A DNA stretch of 64,000 nucleotides, from contig NZ_JAHCSH010000006.1 in the NCBI RefSeq assembly GCF_018474005.1, positions 248,001 through 312,000 of the forward strand, given 5' to 3'. Position numbers and translations under genes: made by a program. Shown here in pieces: positions 21,369 to 30,957 of the stretch (its first letter is position 1; each line of letters begins with the position of its first letter). Under the pieces are notes generated by a model. The model had not been told where the DNA came from. It saw only the letters and a list, made by a program, of their open reading frames with translations, and made no database searches. Source of the DNA: Curvibacter sp. CHRR-16 (GTDB lineage Bacteria > Pseudomonadota > Gammaproteobacteria > Burkholderiales > Burkholderiaceae_C).

Positions 21369-22670
21369 TCAGCGCTTGGCGTCTTCATCCCACTGCCGTA
21401 GCTGCGCCAGCTTGTCGGCAATCTTGATCTCCAAGCCGCGTGGCACGGGCTGGTACCAATGCGGCTCAGCCATGCCATCGGGCAGGTAGGTTTCGCCCGC
21501 CGCATAGGCATTGGGTTCGTCGTGGGCGTAACGGTATTCGTGACCGTAGCCCAGTTCTTTCATGAGCTTGGTGGGTGCATTGCGCAGGTGCACCGGCACT
21601 TCGCGGCTCTTGTCCTGCTTCACAAAAGCACGTGCGGCGTTGTAGGCGTTGTAACCCGCATTGCTCTTGGCCGCCATGGCCAAGTAAATGACAGCTTGGC
21701 CCAAGGCCAACTCGCCTTCGGGGCTACCCAGCCGCTCGTAGGTCAGCGCTGCATCGTTGGCAATTTGCATGGCGCGGGGGTCGGCCAAACCAATGTCTTC
21801 CCACGCCATGCGCACGATGCGGCGTGCCAAGTAACGCGGATCAGCCCCACCATCGAGCATGCGGGTGAGCCAGTACAGCGCGGCATCGGGGTGCGAGCCG
21901 CGCACCGACTTGTGCAGCGCCGAGATTTGGTCGTAGAAGTTGTCACCGCCTTTGTCAAAGCGGCGGGCGTTGAGCGAGAGCGCGTTTTGGATGAAGTCGG
22001 CATCGATGCGCTGCACCCCAGCAGCGCCCGCCGCGGTTTTGCATTGCTCCAGCAGGTTGAGGAAACGCCGCGCATCGCCATCGGCGTAGCCAATGATGGT
22101 GCTCACGGCCAGCTCGTCAAACTGCAAATCCCCCAGCGCCTTGGCTTGGGCACGCGCCAGCAGCTGGGCCAACTCCTCATCGGTCAGTGACTTGAGCACG
22201 TACACCTGCGCCCTCGACAGCAAGGCCGAGTTGACCTCGAACGAGGGATTCTCGGTTGTCGCTCCGATAAAGGTGACCAGCCCGCTCTCTGCATAGGGCA
22301 AGAGGGCGTCTTGCTGCGACTTGTTGAAGCGGTGGATCTCATCCACAAACAAAATGGTGCGCCGCCCCTGCGACAGGTATTGCTCGGCCTGTTCCATGGC
22401 GGCGCGAATGTCCTTCACCCCCGAAAAGACAGCCGACAAGGCAATGAATGCACAGTCAAACGCCGTGGCCGTCAGGCGCGCTAAAGTGGTCTTGCCCACA
22501 CCGGGCGGCCCCCAGAAAATCATGGAGTGCGGCGTGCCCGACTGGAACGCCAGCCGCAGCGGTTTGCCCTCGCCGAGCAAATGGCTTTGGCCAATCACCT
22601 CGTCCAAACTGCGCGGGCGCAGTGCCTCGGCCAGCGGGGCTTGGGGTTCTTGGCTGAACAGGTCGCTCAT
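21369..22670 (-). CDS. rarA: Replication-associated recombination protein A (AAA+ ATPase)
   Basis: A 433-residue MgsA/WRNIP1-type AAA+ ATPase that acts at stalled replication forks. It has Walker A GPPGVGKTTLARL, Walker B FVDEIHRFNKSQQDALLP, sensor 1 FIGATTENPSFEVNSALLSR and the C-terminal tetramerisation domain (GSHPDAALYWLTRMLDGG; HLRNAPTKLMKELGYG). The ATG start MSDLFSQEP is preferred over a GTG two codons upstream. It lies 33 bases after lolA, in the conserved ftsK-lolA-rarA order also seen in E. coli. Confidence 0.94.
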   Translation of the reverse strand: MSDLFSQEPQAPLAEALRPRSLDEVIGQSHLLGEGKPLRLAFQSGTPHSMIFWGPPGVGKTTLARLTATAFDCAFIALSAVFSGVKDIRAAMEQAEQYLSQGRRTILFVDEIHRFNKSQQDALLPYAESGLVTFIGATTENPSFEVNSALLSRAQVYVLKSLTDEELAQLLARAQAKALGDLQFDELAVSTIIGYADGDARRFLNLLEQCKTAAGAAGVQRIDADFIQNALSLNARRFDKGGDNFYDQISALHKSVRGSHPDAALYWLTRMLDGGADPRYLARRIVRMAWEDIGLADPRAMQIANDAALTYERLGSPEGELALGQAVIYLAMAAKSNAGYNAYNAARAFVKQDKSREVPVHLRNAPTKLMKELGYGHEYRYAHDEPNAYAAGETYLPDGMAEPHWYQPVPRGLEIKIADKLAQLRQWDEDAKR

Positions 22671-22703
22671 AGACACGCTCGATGGAGGTATCTTCCTGAT
22701 GCG

Positions 22704-23345
22704 CTACTGGCGCACCACATCCGCCCCCGCTGGGGGCTTGAACTGAAAGGTGCTAGCGGGCACAGCGGCATTGGCCTCGAAGTTCTGAAACGTCAGCACC
22801 GACCGCTGGCCAAAGCTATCAGCGATCTCCAGCACCGCCAGCAGATCGCCTTTAAAGCCCACACGCAACTGCTGAATCTGCCCGTCTTTGGCCTTGGGAG
22901 TGGCTTGCAGCCAGCTCAAGCCGTCTTTATCGGGCTGCTCTTGCAGCACGAAATCGCTTTGCAGGTCTTTCACGTCCACAGCAGCAGCCACCAAGGCAGC
23001 GGGCGTGCTCGACAGCGCTTGGCTTTGCTTGCGTGCCGTGACTTGGTTCAAGTCCACGTCGTACAGCCAAATGGTCTGGCCATCGGCCACGATGGTTTGC
23101 TCAAACGGTTGGCGGTAGTCAAACCGAAAACGCTGGGGCCGCACAAAAGAAAAACTGCCGCGCGAAGTTTTGCTGCGTGCGGCCTGCCCGTCTTTGGGCG
23201 GCGCGGTCACCACCTGCACAAAATCGGCCTTGCCCGATTTGACAGTACGCATAAAGTTTTCCATGGCATTAAGACCTGCAGAGCTTGCTGGATAAGCTGA
23301 AGCAGCTATCAAAACCATAGCAGACCATTGAATCAAACGCTTCAC
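22704..23345 (-). CDS. lolA: Outer-membrane lipoprotein carrier protein LolA
   Basis: A 213-residue periplasmic chaperone that ferries lipoproteins from LolCDE to LolB. The mature domain opens with AMENFMRTVKSGKADFVQVV and includes SRGSFSFVRPQRFRFDYR and QTIWLYDVDLNQVTARK, the LolA hallmarks. The signal peptide is unusual: residues 9-22, its hydrophobic part, are encoded by copy 3 of the dispersed repeat, read on the opposite strand. The reading frame is intact and the signal still looks functional (VLIAASAYPASSA). It lies between ftsK and rarA, with 14- and 33-base gaps. Confidence 0.92.
   Translation of the reverse strand: MKRLIQWSAMVLIAASAYPASSAGLNAMENFMRTVKSGKADFVQVVTAPPKDGQAARSKTSRGSFSFVRPQRFRFDYRQPFEQTIVADGQTIWLYDVDLNQVTARKQSQALSSTPAALVAAAVDVKDLQSDFVLQEQPDKDGLSWLQATPKAKDGQIQQLRVGFKGDLLAVLEIADSFGQRSVLTFQNFEANAAVPASTFQFKPPAGADVVRQ
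23282..23321 (+). repeat. Dispersed stem-loop repeat, copy 3 (inside lolA)
   Basis: It matches copies 1 and 2 at the GCTAT-caaaacc-ATAGC hairpin, with a diverged first hairpin (AGCTTgctggatAAGCT). It lies within the 5' coding part of lolA in antisense orientation and contributes about 13 codons of the signal peptide without disrupting the frame. Confidence 0.75.
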
Positions 23346-23359
23346 CGTGGGTTCTCCAT

Positions 23360-25762
23360 TTACTCGGTTCGATTGGGTACCAGTATCTCGCGCTGGCCAC
23401 TGCCACTCATGGCGCTGACCAATCCGGCTTTTTCCATGTCTTCCACCAAACGGGCCGCGCGGTTGTAGCCAATTTTGAGGTGACGCTGCACCAGCGAGAT
23501 GCTGGCTTTGCGGTTTTTCAGCACCACTTCCACCGCTTGGTCGTACAGCGGGTCTTGCTCGCCGCCCGCAGCGCCTTCTCCATCGGGGCCGCCTTCGCCA
23601 TCGACCGTACCACCTTCCAAAATGCCCTCTATGTAGTCAGGCTCGCCCAAGCTCTTGAGGTAGCTGACCACGCGGTGCACCTCGTCGTCGCTCACAAAAG
23701 CGCCGTGCACGCGAATGGGCAGCCCCGTGCCGCTGGGCATGTAGAGCATGTCGCCCATGCCCAGCAAGGCCTCGGCCCCCATTTGGTCGAGGATGGTGCG
23801 GCTGTCGATCTTGCTGCTCACCTGGAAAGCGATGCGGGTGGGGATGTTGGCCTTGATGAGGCCGGTAATCACGTCCACACTGGGGCGCTGGGTTGCCAAA
23901 ATGAGGTGGATACCGGCAGCACGCGCCTTTTGCGCCAAGCGGGCAATCAGCTCTTCGATCTTCTTACCCACCACCATCATCAAATCGGCCAATTCGTCGA
24001 TCACCACCACGATGTGCGGCAGGCGGTTGAGCGGTTCGGGGCTCTCAGGCGTCAGGCTAAAGGGGTTGGGCACCAGCTCGCCACGGGCGGTGGCATCGTC
24101 GAGTTTGGCGTTGTAGCTGGCCAGGTTGCGTACGCCCATTTTGCTCATGAGCTTGTAGCGCTTTTCCATCTCGGCCACACACCAAGTCAGGCCATTGGCG
24201 GCTTGCTTCATGTCGGTCACCACCGGACATAGCAGGTGCGGAATGCCTTCGTAGACCGACATTTCCAGCATCTTGGGGTCGATCATCATGAGGCGCACAT
24301 CGCGCGCTTCCGCCTTGTAGAGCAAGGAGAGGATCATGGCGTTGATACCGACCGACTTGCCTGAACCGGTGGTACCAGCCACCAGCACGTGGGGCATCTT
24401 GGCCAAATCGGCCACCACCGGGTTGCCTACGATGTCTTTGCCCAGCCCCATCGAGAGCATGCTTTTGGCCTCGTGGTAGACCTGCGAGCCCAAGATTTCC
24501 GACAAGCGGATGGACTGGCGCTTGGCATTGGGCAGTTCCAGCGCCATGAAGTTTTTGCCGGGAATCGTCTCCACCACACGAATGGACACCAGACTCAGGC
24601 TGCGCGCCAAGTCTTTGGCCAAGTTGACGATTTGCGAGCCCTTCACACCCGTAGCAGGCTCAATCTCATAGCGCGTGATGACAGGCCCCGGCTGGGCGGT
24701 GACCACACGCACTTCCACGCCAAAGTCTTTGAGCTTTTTCTCAATGAGGCGGCTGGTCATTTCCAGCGTGTCCACCGACACCACTTCTTGGCGCGCACTG
24801 GCGCCGTCCAACAAGCTCACTTGGGGCAACTTGCTGTCAGGCATATCCGAGAACAAGGGCTTTTGTTTCTCCTTCTGCACCCGTGGGCTTTGCACCACCT
24901 CGCGCAGCACGGGCTCAATCACCACCTTGGGCGGGGTGCGCACTGGTACGGGTGCAGGTTCTGGAACCACTTTAGGGGCTGCATGGGCTTGCACGGGCTC
25001 CAGCTCAAAGGGCACATCGTCCAGCACAGGCTCCACCGGGGCCGCGCCGCCATGCTCTTGCATGTACACCTCTTCGCGTTCACGCATGGCCTGCATGCCC
25101 AGTTCGCGGTCTTGCTCCAGCTCGCGCCGCTCTTGGCGCGACGCCAACAATCCATCCACCCAAGCGCCCAGCCGTTCGGCCAAACGGCCCCATGCAAACC
25201 CCAGCACAGCCGCCATGCACCACACGCCCAGCACGATGGACACCAAGGCCGATCCGGCAAAACCCACCCAGTTGGTCAGCAAGCCACCCAGCCATTGGCC
25301 CAGCACGCCGCCACTGCCATTGGGCAGCGCGGCATCCCAGCGGTATAGGTGCGCCCATTCCAGCGTGCTGCTGGCGCATAGCAAACCCAGCATGGCCAAG
25401 CTCCAGCGCAAGCGCGGCCATGTGGTCACTGTCTCTTCGGCACCACGCCAGCGGCTGGCCAAAAGCGACAACCAAGCGCGTCCAGCGCCCAAAACCAGCC
25501 ACCAAACCGAGAAACCGCCCACAAAGTAACTGATATCAGCCACCGCAGCACCCACGCGACCCGCGTAGTTGCTCAGCACCTTGTGCCCCCCGGAGGTGGT
25601 CCATGCCGGGTCACGCAAGTCGAAACTCAGCAAGGCCAAAAGCCAAAACACCAAGCCCACAAAACCCAGCAGCAGCGCCAGTTCGCCGCCATAGCGCACG
25701 CCCGCAGCAGGGGGCTGCGGCTCGGGGGAGGATGTCTGCAATGTGTGCAATGAATAGGTCAT
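23360..25762 (-). CDS. ftsK: DNA translocase FtsK
   Basis: A septum-anchored DNA pump of about 800 residues. The N-terminal membrane domain has four hydrophobic helices (for example [18 protein letters not shown]). A Pro/Val/Glu-rich linker (about 260-350) leads to the RecA-like motor with Walker [15 protein letters not shown] near residue 461 and Walker [18 protein letters not shown]-terminal winged-helix gamma domain ([18 protein letters not shown]) recognises KOPS sites. The linker is short compared with E. coli FtsK, as in other SpoIIIE-sized proteins. The start MTYSLHTLQ is chosen; a longer in-frame extension would read into the divergent trxB promoter. It clears chromosome dimers with XerCD. 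Confidence 0.95.
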   Translation of the reverse strand: MTYSLHTLQTSSPEPQPPAAGVRYGGELALLLGFVGLVFWLLALLSFDLRDPAWTTSGGHKVLSNYAGRVGAAVADISYFVGGFSVWWLVLGAGRAWLSLLASRWRGAEETVTTWPRLRWSLAMLGLLCASSTLEWAHLYRWDAALPNGSGGVLGQWLGGLLTNWVGFAGSALVSIVLGVWCMAAVLGFAWGRLAERLGAWVDGLLASRQERRELEQDRELGMQAMREREEVYMQEHGGAAPVEPVLDDVPFELEPVQAHAAPKVVPEPAPVPVRTPPKVVIEPVLREVVQSPRVQKEKQKPLFSDMPDSKLPQVSLLDGASARQEVVSVDTLEMTSRLIEKKLKDFGVEVRVVTAQPGPVITRYEIEPATGVKGSQIVNLAKDLARSLSLVSIRVVETIPGKNFMALELPNAKRQSIRLSEILGSQVYHEAKSMLSMGLGKDIVGNPVVADLAKMPHVLVAGTTGSGKSVGINAMILSLLYKAEARDVRLMMIDPKMLEMSVYEGIPHLLCPVVTDMKQAANGLTWCVAEMEKRYKLMSKMGVRNLASYNAKLDDATARGELVPNPFSLTPESPEPLNRLPHIVVVIDELADLMMVVGKKIEELIARLAQKARAAGIHLILATQRPSVDVITGLIKANIPTRIAFQVSSKIDSRTILDQMGAEALLGMGDMLYMPSGTGLPIRVHGAFVSDDEVHRVVSYLKSLGEPDYIEGILEGGTVDGEGGPDGEGAAGGEQDPLYDQAVEVVLKNRKASISLVQRHLKIGYNRAARLVEDMEKAGLVSAMSGSGQREILVPNRTE

Positions 25763-25817
25763 GAGCAGGTCTTTGGCTTGCTTTCTACAATGGATACCCA
25801 GCGGATACACCGAATAA

Positions 25818-26822
<1,005 letters not shown>

Positions 26823-26902
26823 TGGGTTAGAATAGCGGGCTTTGGGTTACCGCCACCCATTTCATGGCGAGGTGAAGTGATTGCGATCGACGGTTAGTGC
26901 GC

Positions 26903-26916
26903 CTTGGCGCGCCAAG
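26903..26916. other. Perfect palindrome in the rpmB leader
   Basis: CTTGGCGCGCCAAG is a perfect 14-base palindrome about 40 bases upstream of the rpmB start, in a leader that probably forms part of the mRNA. It could be an operator or an RNA structural element for ribosomal-protein autoregulation. No evidence decides between these. Confidence 0.3.
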
Positions 26917-26956
26917 CTGCCGGGCCAGTGATCACTGTTTTATCGGAGTGTCCATC

Positions 26957-27190
26957 ATGGCACGCGTATGTGAAGTAACAGGCAAAAAGCCTATGGTGGG
27001 AAACAACGTTTCTCACGCCAACAACAAGACCAAGCGTCGTTTCTTGCCTAACCTGCAATACCGTCGTTTCTGGGTTGAATCGGAAAACCGCTGGGTTCGT
27101 CTGCGCGTTTCTAGCGCCGCCCTGCGTCTGATCGACAAGAACGGCATCGACTCTGTGCTCGCCGACCTGCGCGCACGTGGCCAAGCTTAA
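26957..27190 (+). CDS. rpmB: Large-subunit ribosomal protein bL28
   Basis: A 77-residue basic protein with the bL28 pattern [20 protein letters not shown] and [16 protein letters not shown]. It binds 23S rRNA in the large subunit. I use the ATG of MARVCEV; an earlier in-frame ATG is not conserved. A plausible promoter (TTCCTA-17-TAGAAT) straddles the trxB stop, giving an rpmB leader of about 110 bases with a perfect 14-base palindrome. rpmG follows after 13 bases with a clear AAGGAG ribosome-binding site. Confidence 0.97.
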   Translation: MARVCEVTGKKPMVGNNVSHANNKTKRRFLPNLQYRRFWVESENRWVRLRVSSAALRLIDKNGIDSVLADLRARGQA

Positions 27191-27203
27191 GGAGTAAAGC
27201 ACC

Positions 27204-27374
27204 ATGGCAACCAAAGGCGGACGCGAAAAAATCAAGCTGGAATCCACAGCTGGTACTGGTCACTTCTACACGACCAGCAAAAACAAGAAAACCATGCCCG
27301 AAAAAATGTTGATCAAGAAATTTGATCCCGTTGCTCGCAAGCATGTGGACTACAAGGAAACCAAGCTGAAGTAA
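27204..27374 (+). CDS. rpmG: Large-subunit ribosomal protein bL33
   Basis: A 56-residue protein starting [14 protein letters not shown] and ending [11 protein letters not shown], with the bL33 core [16 protein letters not shown]. No zinc Cys pairs are present, so it is the Cys-free form. It is cotranscribed with rpmB (AAGGAGtaaagcaccATG). Its stop codon lies inside the first copy of a 65-base sequence that recurs 2.1 kb downstream. Confidence 0.96.
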   Translation: MATKGGREKIKLESTAGTGHFYTTSKNKKTMPEKMLIKKFDPVARKHVDYKETKLK

Positions 27375-27436
27375 TTCAGTTTTCCTGCTGCGACACAGCA
27401 AAAAGCCCGCTTCTCACGAAGCGGGCTTTTTTATTG
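27371..27436 (+). repeat. Direct repeat, left copy (rpmG 3' end plus terminator)
   Basis: About 65 bases, beginning at the last base before the rpmG stop and including the terminator hairpin. They recur at 29499-29563 with only a few substitutions, concentrated around the hairpin loop. The shared block starts GTAATTCAGTTTTCCTGCTG in both copies. The two copies bracket the PLD-family gene. Confidence 0.85.
27401..27432 (+). terminator. Intrinsic terminator of rpmB-rpmG
   Basis: The stem GCCCGCTTC/GAAGCGGGC with a TCAC loop is flanked by A and T runs on both sides, so it can act in both directions. Confidence 0.92.
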
Positions 27437-27592
27437 GCTACGCCATTGGGCTGCTGCCCCGCCCGATAGGGCCAATGCACCGAGATAGGGTGCAATTGGC
27501 ATTGCGAATGCAACAAATGCAAGGGATGGCCTGAGTGTGAAATAGGTCTACGCGAAGTTGTTTGCGTTGGTTGTGTTTGCCATGCTTGCGCT

Positions 27593-29260
27593 TTATAGCC
27601 CCAGCGCCTGCAGCAATGCCTTGCGGTCCTCGTCGGACTTGTATTGCTTGAGCCAGTGAGGGTCACTCGACAGGTGACTCCACGTCTTGCGACCTTGTTT
27701 GGCGTTGTCCAAATTGTGCTTGCGCCAGCGGTAGTGATCGTACAAGCCCAGCACGTTGACGGCATAAGCCTGAGCCAAGGCGGCATTGCCGCTGATCACG
27801 ACAAAGTTTTCGTCGTTGGATTGGCTGGCTGTCTTAGAAAAGTTGTGTGAGCCCGTCACGATGGTGGGATTGGGGCCAAAGGCATCAATAACCAGCACCT
27901 TGGAGTGGATGATGGCATGTCCAATGGCATTGAACTCGCTGCGCGTCACTTCATCGACCCACGCGCTAAACCCTTCGGCAATACCTTGAGGCTCCACCAC
28001 TTTGAGGTTGAAGTTCGGTGCTTTTTGACCATTGTTGACCAGACCGACATCGACGGTATCAAGCGCTGCCTTGGGAAAGGTATTGGCAACCCCACGCACG
28101 AAGATTTCATCGCCCCTAGCGAGTGCGGCGTTGAAGATGTCCGCGCCAGGCATAAACATCGCAAACAGCAGGCTTTCTTTTGCCCCTGAAATCAGATCCA
28201 GCAAGCCAGCGATATCCACGGATTGTGTTTTCCTGGTCGGTACCGACGTGAACTGCGCGTAGGCGTAGGCGTTGTTCTTGAGCGCATGAACCTTGGGCGG
28301 GCTAACTGCATTGCCGGCACGAAGTTCGGCTGTTTTGGCATCGCCTGCGGCGCGCAGCCGCTCCCATGCTTCTCGGTAAGTCTGCGCCAGCGAAGCGTTA
28401 TGAATCAGGATGCCGTTGTTGGCTTGCGTGCACAGGCCAGTCGGTTGCCAATTGGCGCTTCCTGTCCAGACCGATTGGGGCACGTCCTTCCTTGAAATTA
28501 CCAGGAACTTGTTGTGCCCGAGAAAAGTGGGGGCCGACATGCGGTCAATGACATTGGCACCCGCTCTTTGCAGTGTGGCGCGCGCGTCGGCATTCTCATC
28601 GTCACCTTTGGTTTTGATTGCCCCATTGGCCAGAACGATGTTGAGTCGCTTGCCCACCTGCACCAGCTTGCCTAGCAGCTCCGGATCGTTGAGCTCAAAC
28701 AGCGCTGCGTGCAGGGTCAGTGAGGCATCTTTGATAGCCTGATCTAGCAGCAGCAAAAGGCCCTTACGCAACTCGCCTGCCAAGAATATCCGCACCTTGT
28801 CTTCGATGTTTTTGATGTGGGTTTTGATGTCTGCGGCATTCCAGCCGTTTTCTTTCATCATGCGGCCAATGAATTGGGAGAGAACCACTCCCCGATTGAA
28901 GTAGGCAAAAACATCATCGCCACACTGCGCACTAAGCTTGATGGGCGCAGTCCATTCGCTGGTTGGCCCATCCGTCAGGTTGTCAGGGGTACCAACCCGT
29001 GCAATGACGCGGTAGGAGACGGTGTCACCGGTGTCCGCACCGTGGTCTGTCCAGGTCAGACGTTGAAACGGGAATTGTGTGGACGGCGCAGAAGGCGGTA
29101 CGGGACCATCGCTGAAGCCAACGCGGTTCTGCAGGACTTCGGCCTTTCCATTGCGCTTGCGCTCGATAGCGAAGCCCAGGCAGTTTGGAATCTCTGCCTG
29201 CGGCTTCCAAGCCAGAAAAACGTCATCACAGTTATTGAATCCCAAGAGTCTGATAGACAT
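27593..29260 (-). CDS. Phospholipase D-superfamily protein with N-terminal fibronectin-like domain
   Basis: A 555-residue protein. Residues 1-120 look like a fibronectin type III-type beta domain (FPFQRLTWTDHG; VSYRVIARVG; SEWTAPIKL). Two PLD half-domains follow. The first has GHNKFLVIS...TGSANW near residue 250: His and Lys are present, but the Asp of the HxKx4D motif is replaced by Ser. The second has IHSKVLVIDAF...TGSHNFSKTAS near residue 450, a complete motif. The superfamily includes phospholipases, nucleases and toxin-like effectors, and the substrate cannot be deduced. There is no signal peptide (MSIRLLGFNNC). It lies alone between two copies of the rpmG terminator sequence and is read opposite to rpmG, suggesting acquisition as a cassette. 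Confidence 0.8.
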   Translation of the reverse strand: MSIRLLGFNNCDDVFLAWKPQAEIPNCLGFAIERKRNGKAEVLQNRVGFSDGPVPPSAPSTQFPFQRLTWTDHGADTGDTVSYRVIARVGTPDNLTDGPTSEWTAPIKLSAQCGDDVFAYFNRGVVLSQFIGRMMKENGWNAADIKTHIKNIEDKVRIFLAGELRKGLLLLLDQAIKDASLTLHAALFELNDPELLGKLVQVGKRLNIVLANGAIKTKGDDENADARATLQRAGANVIDRMSAPTFLGHNKFLVISRKDVPQSVWTGSANWQPTGLCTQANNGILIHNASLAQTYREAWERLRAAGDAKTAELRAGNAVSPPKVHALKNNAYAYAQFTSVPTRKTQSVDIAGLLDLISGAKESLLFAMFMPGADIFNAALARGDEIFVRGVANTFPKAALDTVDVGLVNNGQKAPNFNLKVVEPQGIAEGFSAWVDEVTRSEFNAIGHAIIHSKVLVIDAFGPNPTIVTGSHNFSKTASQSNDENFVVISGNAALAQAYAVNVLGLYDHYRWRKHNLDNAKQGRKTWSHLSSDPHWLKQYKSDEDRKALLQALGL

Positions 29261-29498
29261 AAGGCTTCCTAAATTGATGTGTTTTGAGGGGCAGTGTTCT
29301 ATCGTTGCGCCGCAGTGGCGCTTCCATTTTTCCAGTTGTCTTCACTTGCTAGTAAGCAAGTGTATTTTTGATCTTATTGACTAACTTATTGACAGCAATG
29401 AAGATTCTTCATGCTTGAAGATAAAAATCAAGAGTGAAATACAAGCAAGCCATACTTCATTCCGTCATTTTTACGACCTCAACTACACACAAGGTACC
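29261..29498. other. AT-rich upstream region of the PLD gene
   Basis: Part of a 356-base stretch without genes. It is clearly more AT-rich than its surroundings and should contain the PLD promoter. It includes the short dyad GAAGA-T-TCTTC near 29402 and T-rich tracts. No open frame of interest, no tRNA and no transposon end was recognised. The remainder of the stretch is the right direct-repeat copy and the desaturase 3' flank. Confidence 0.45.
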
Positions 29499-29563
29499 GT
29501 AATTCAGTTTTCCTGCTGCTACACAGCAAAAAGCCCGCCTCAAATGAAGCGGGCTTTTTATTG
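29499..29563 (+). repeat. Direct repeat, right copy
   Basis: The second copy of the rpmG 3'-end/terminator sequence, here with no rpmG coding region in front of it. It starts at the equivalent base (GTAATTCAGTTTTCC) and continues past the hairpin to TTTTTATTG. Substitutions lie mainly in the stem-loop. It now serves as the 3' flank of the convergent desaturase gene. Confidence 0.85.
29527..29560. terminator. Bidirectional terminator-like hairpin downstream of the desaturase
   Basis: GCCCGC/GCGGGC with an inner TC/GA pair, an AAAT loop and one mismatch, flanked by AAAAA and TTTTT. On the minus strand it lies 57 bases past the desaturase stop. Confidence 0.82.
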
Positions 29564-29616
29564 CGCCGATACAAAGTCGGCAAACGAAACACAGGGAGGA
29601 GCCCCTCCCTGACTGC

Positions 29617-30810
29617 TTAGCTCAAGCGGGCAGCACGCAAGCGCAGCGAGAACTCGCGCAAGGTGGCGATGCCGCTTTCTTCTGCACGATGGCACCAAGC
29701 CTGCAAATCTTTGGCCAATTGTTCGCGCGACAAACTGGTGTTAAGCCACAGTTGGCGCAGCTCTTCGCGCATGGTCACCATCTTGTCCAGCACAGGAGAT
29801 GCCGCACGCGCTTGCTGCAGCGATGCTTCTGCAGAGCTGGGCACTTTTTCTGGGTCACGGTGCAACCACCGCTTGGCGGCCTTCAGCACCGCGACATCGC
29901 TGTTGACCAAGCGCAGGTGCCCCAGCTCCAAGCGCGCGGCTTGGCGCAGGCCCTTGGCATAGGCCGCCATGATTTCATAGCGGTGGGCAATCAGGGCTTC
30001 CAGTGTTTTTTCGTCGGCCACGGGGCGCACTTCGCCAAAAGCAGCACGGGGCGGGGTCTTTTTAACCTTGGCCAAACTGAAGAATTGCAAGATGCTGATG
30101 TACATCCAGCCAATATCGAACTCGTAGGGCTTGACCGACAGCTTGGCGCTGGTGGGATAGGTGTGGTGGTTGTTGTGCAACTCTTCGCCCGCAATGATGA
30201 TGCCCCATGGCGAGACATTGGTGCTGCCATCGGCGGCTTCAAAGTTGCGGTAGCCCCAGTAGTGACCAATGCCATTGATGATGCCGGCAGCGGTGATAGG
30301 CGTCCACATCATCTGCACAGCCCACACTGCCAAACCAGCCACGCCAAACAGCAGCACATCCAGAATCAGCATCAAGGCCACGCCGCCCCAGCTCACGCGG
30401 GAGTAGACGTTGCGTTCGATCCAGTCATCGGGGGTGCCATGGCCATAGCGGCGCATGGTGTCAGCATTTTGGGCTTCTGCTCGGTACAGCTCAGCACCGC
30501 GGGTGAGCACCGTTTTGATGCCATAGACATAGGGGCTATGGGGGTCTTCAGCCTGCTCGCATTTGGCGTGGTGCTTGCGGTGGATGGCAGTCCACTCTTT
30601 GGTCACCATTCCAGTAGTCATCCACAGCCAAAAACGGAAAAAATGCGCTGGCAGAGGGTGCAAATCGAGCGCACGGTGGGCCTGATGGCGGTGCAAATAC
30701 ACCGTCACGCCGATCATGGTGATGTGCGTCATCACCAACGTAAAGAGCACCATTTGCCAAGCGCTCAGATCCCACAAACCGTGGATCAGGAAGTCAACCA
30801 ACGCGTTCAT
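29617..30810 (-). CDS. Acyl-lipid/acyl-CoA fatty acid desaturase
   Basis: A 397-residue membrane di-iron enzyme that introduces a cis double bond into saturated acyl chains, probably at delta-9. All three His boxes are visible: HRHQAHRALDLHP (HX4H), IHRKHHAKCEQ (HXXHH) and ELHNNHHTYP (HXXHH). Hydrophobic helices flank them (WQMVLFTLVMTHITMIGV; LMLILDVLLFGVAGLAVW). The last 120 residues are soluble and helical. It lies in the same orientation as the downstream-listed RsmB gene, 147 bases away, and may be regulated separately for membrane fluidity. Confidence 0.92.
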   Translation of the reverse strand: MNALVDFLIHGLWDLSAWQMVLFTLVMTHITMIGVTVYLHRHQAHRALDLHPLPAHFFRFWLWMTTGMVTKEWTAIHRKHHAKCEQAEDPHSPYVYGIKTVLTRGAELYRAEAQNADTMRRYGHGTPDDWIERNVYSRVSWGGVALMLILDVLLFGVAGLAVWAVQMMWTPITAAGIINGIGHYWGYRNFEAADGSTNVSPWGIIIAGEELHNNHHTYPTSAKLSVKPYEFDIGWMYISILQFFSLAKVKKTPPRAAFGEVRPVADEKTLEALIAHRYEIMAAYAKGLRQAARLELGHLRLVNSDVAVLKAAKRWLHRDPEKVPSSAEASLQQARAASPVLDKMVTMREELRQLWLNTSLSREQLAKDLQAWCHRAEESGIATLREFSLRLRAARLS

Positions 30811-30957
30811 TCAACAACTTTCTCAAAAATCCGCATTGCGGATGGAGTGGGCATTCTAGGTCGCACACTGCTCCAACGCCACACGACAAACCCTGCCCCA
30901 GAGGGGTTTCTGCGCTAGCGCAAACAAGGGGAACAGCGACAAACCAGCTTTTGCGCC

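Noticed and set aside
27371..29563. Classical insertion sequence or integron at the PLD locus
   Set aside because: No transposase, integrase, terminal inverted repeats or short target duplication was found. Only the terminator-type direct repeats are present.
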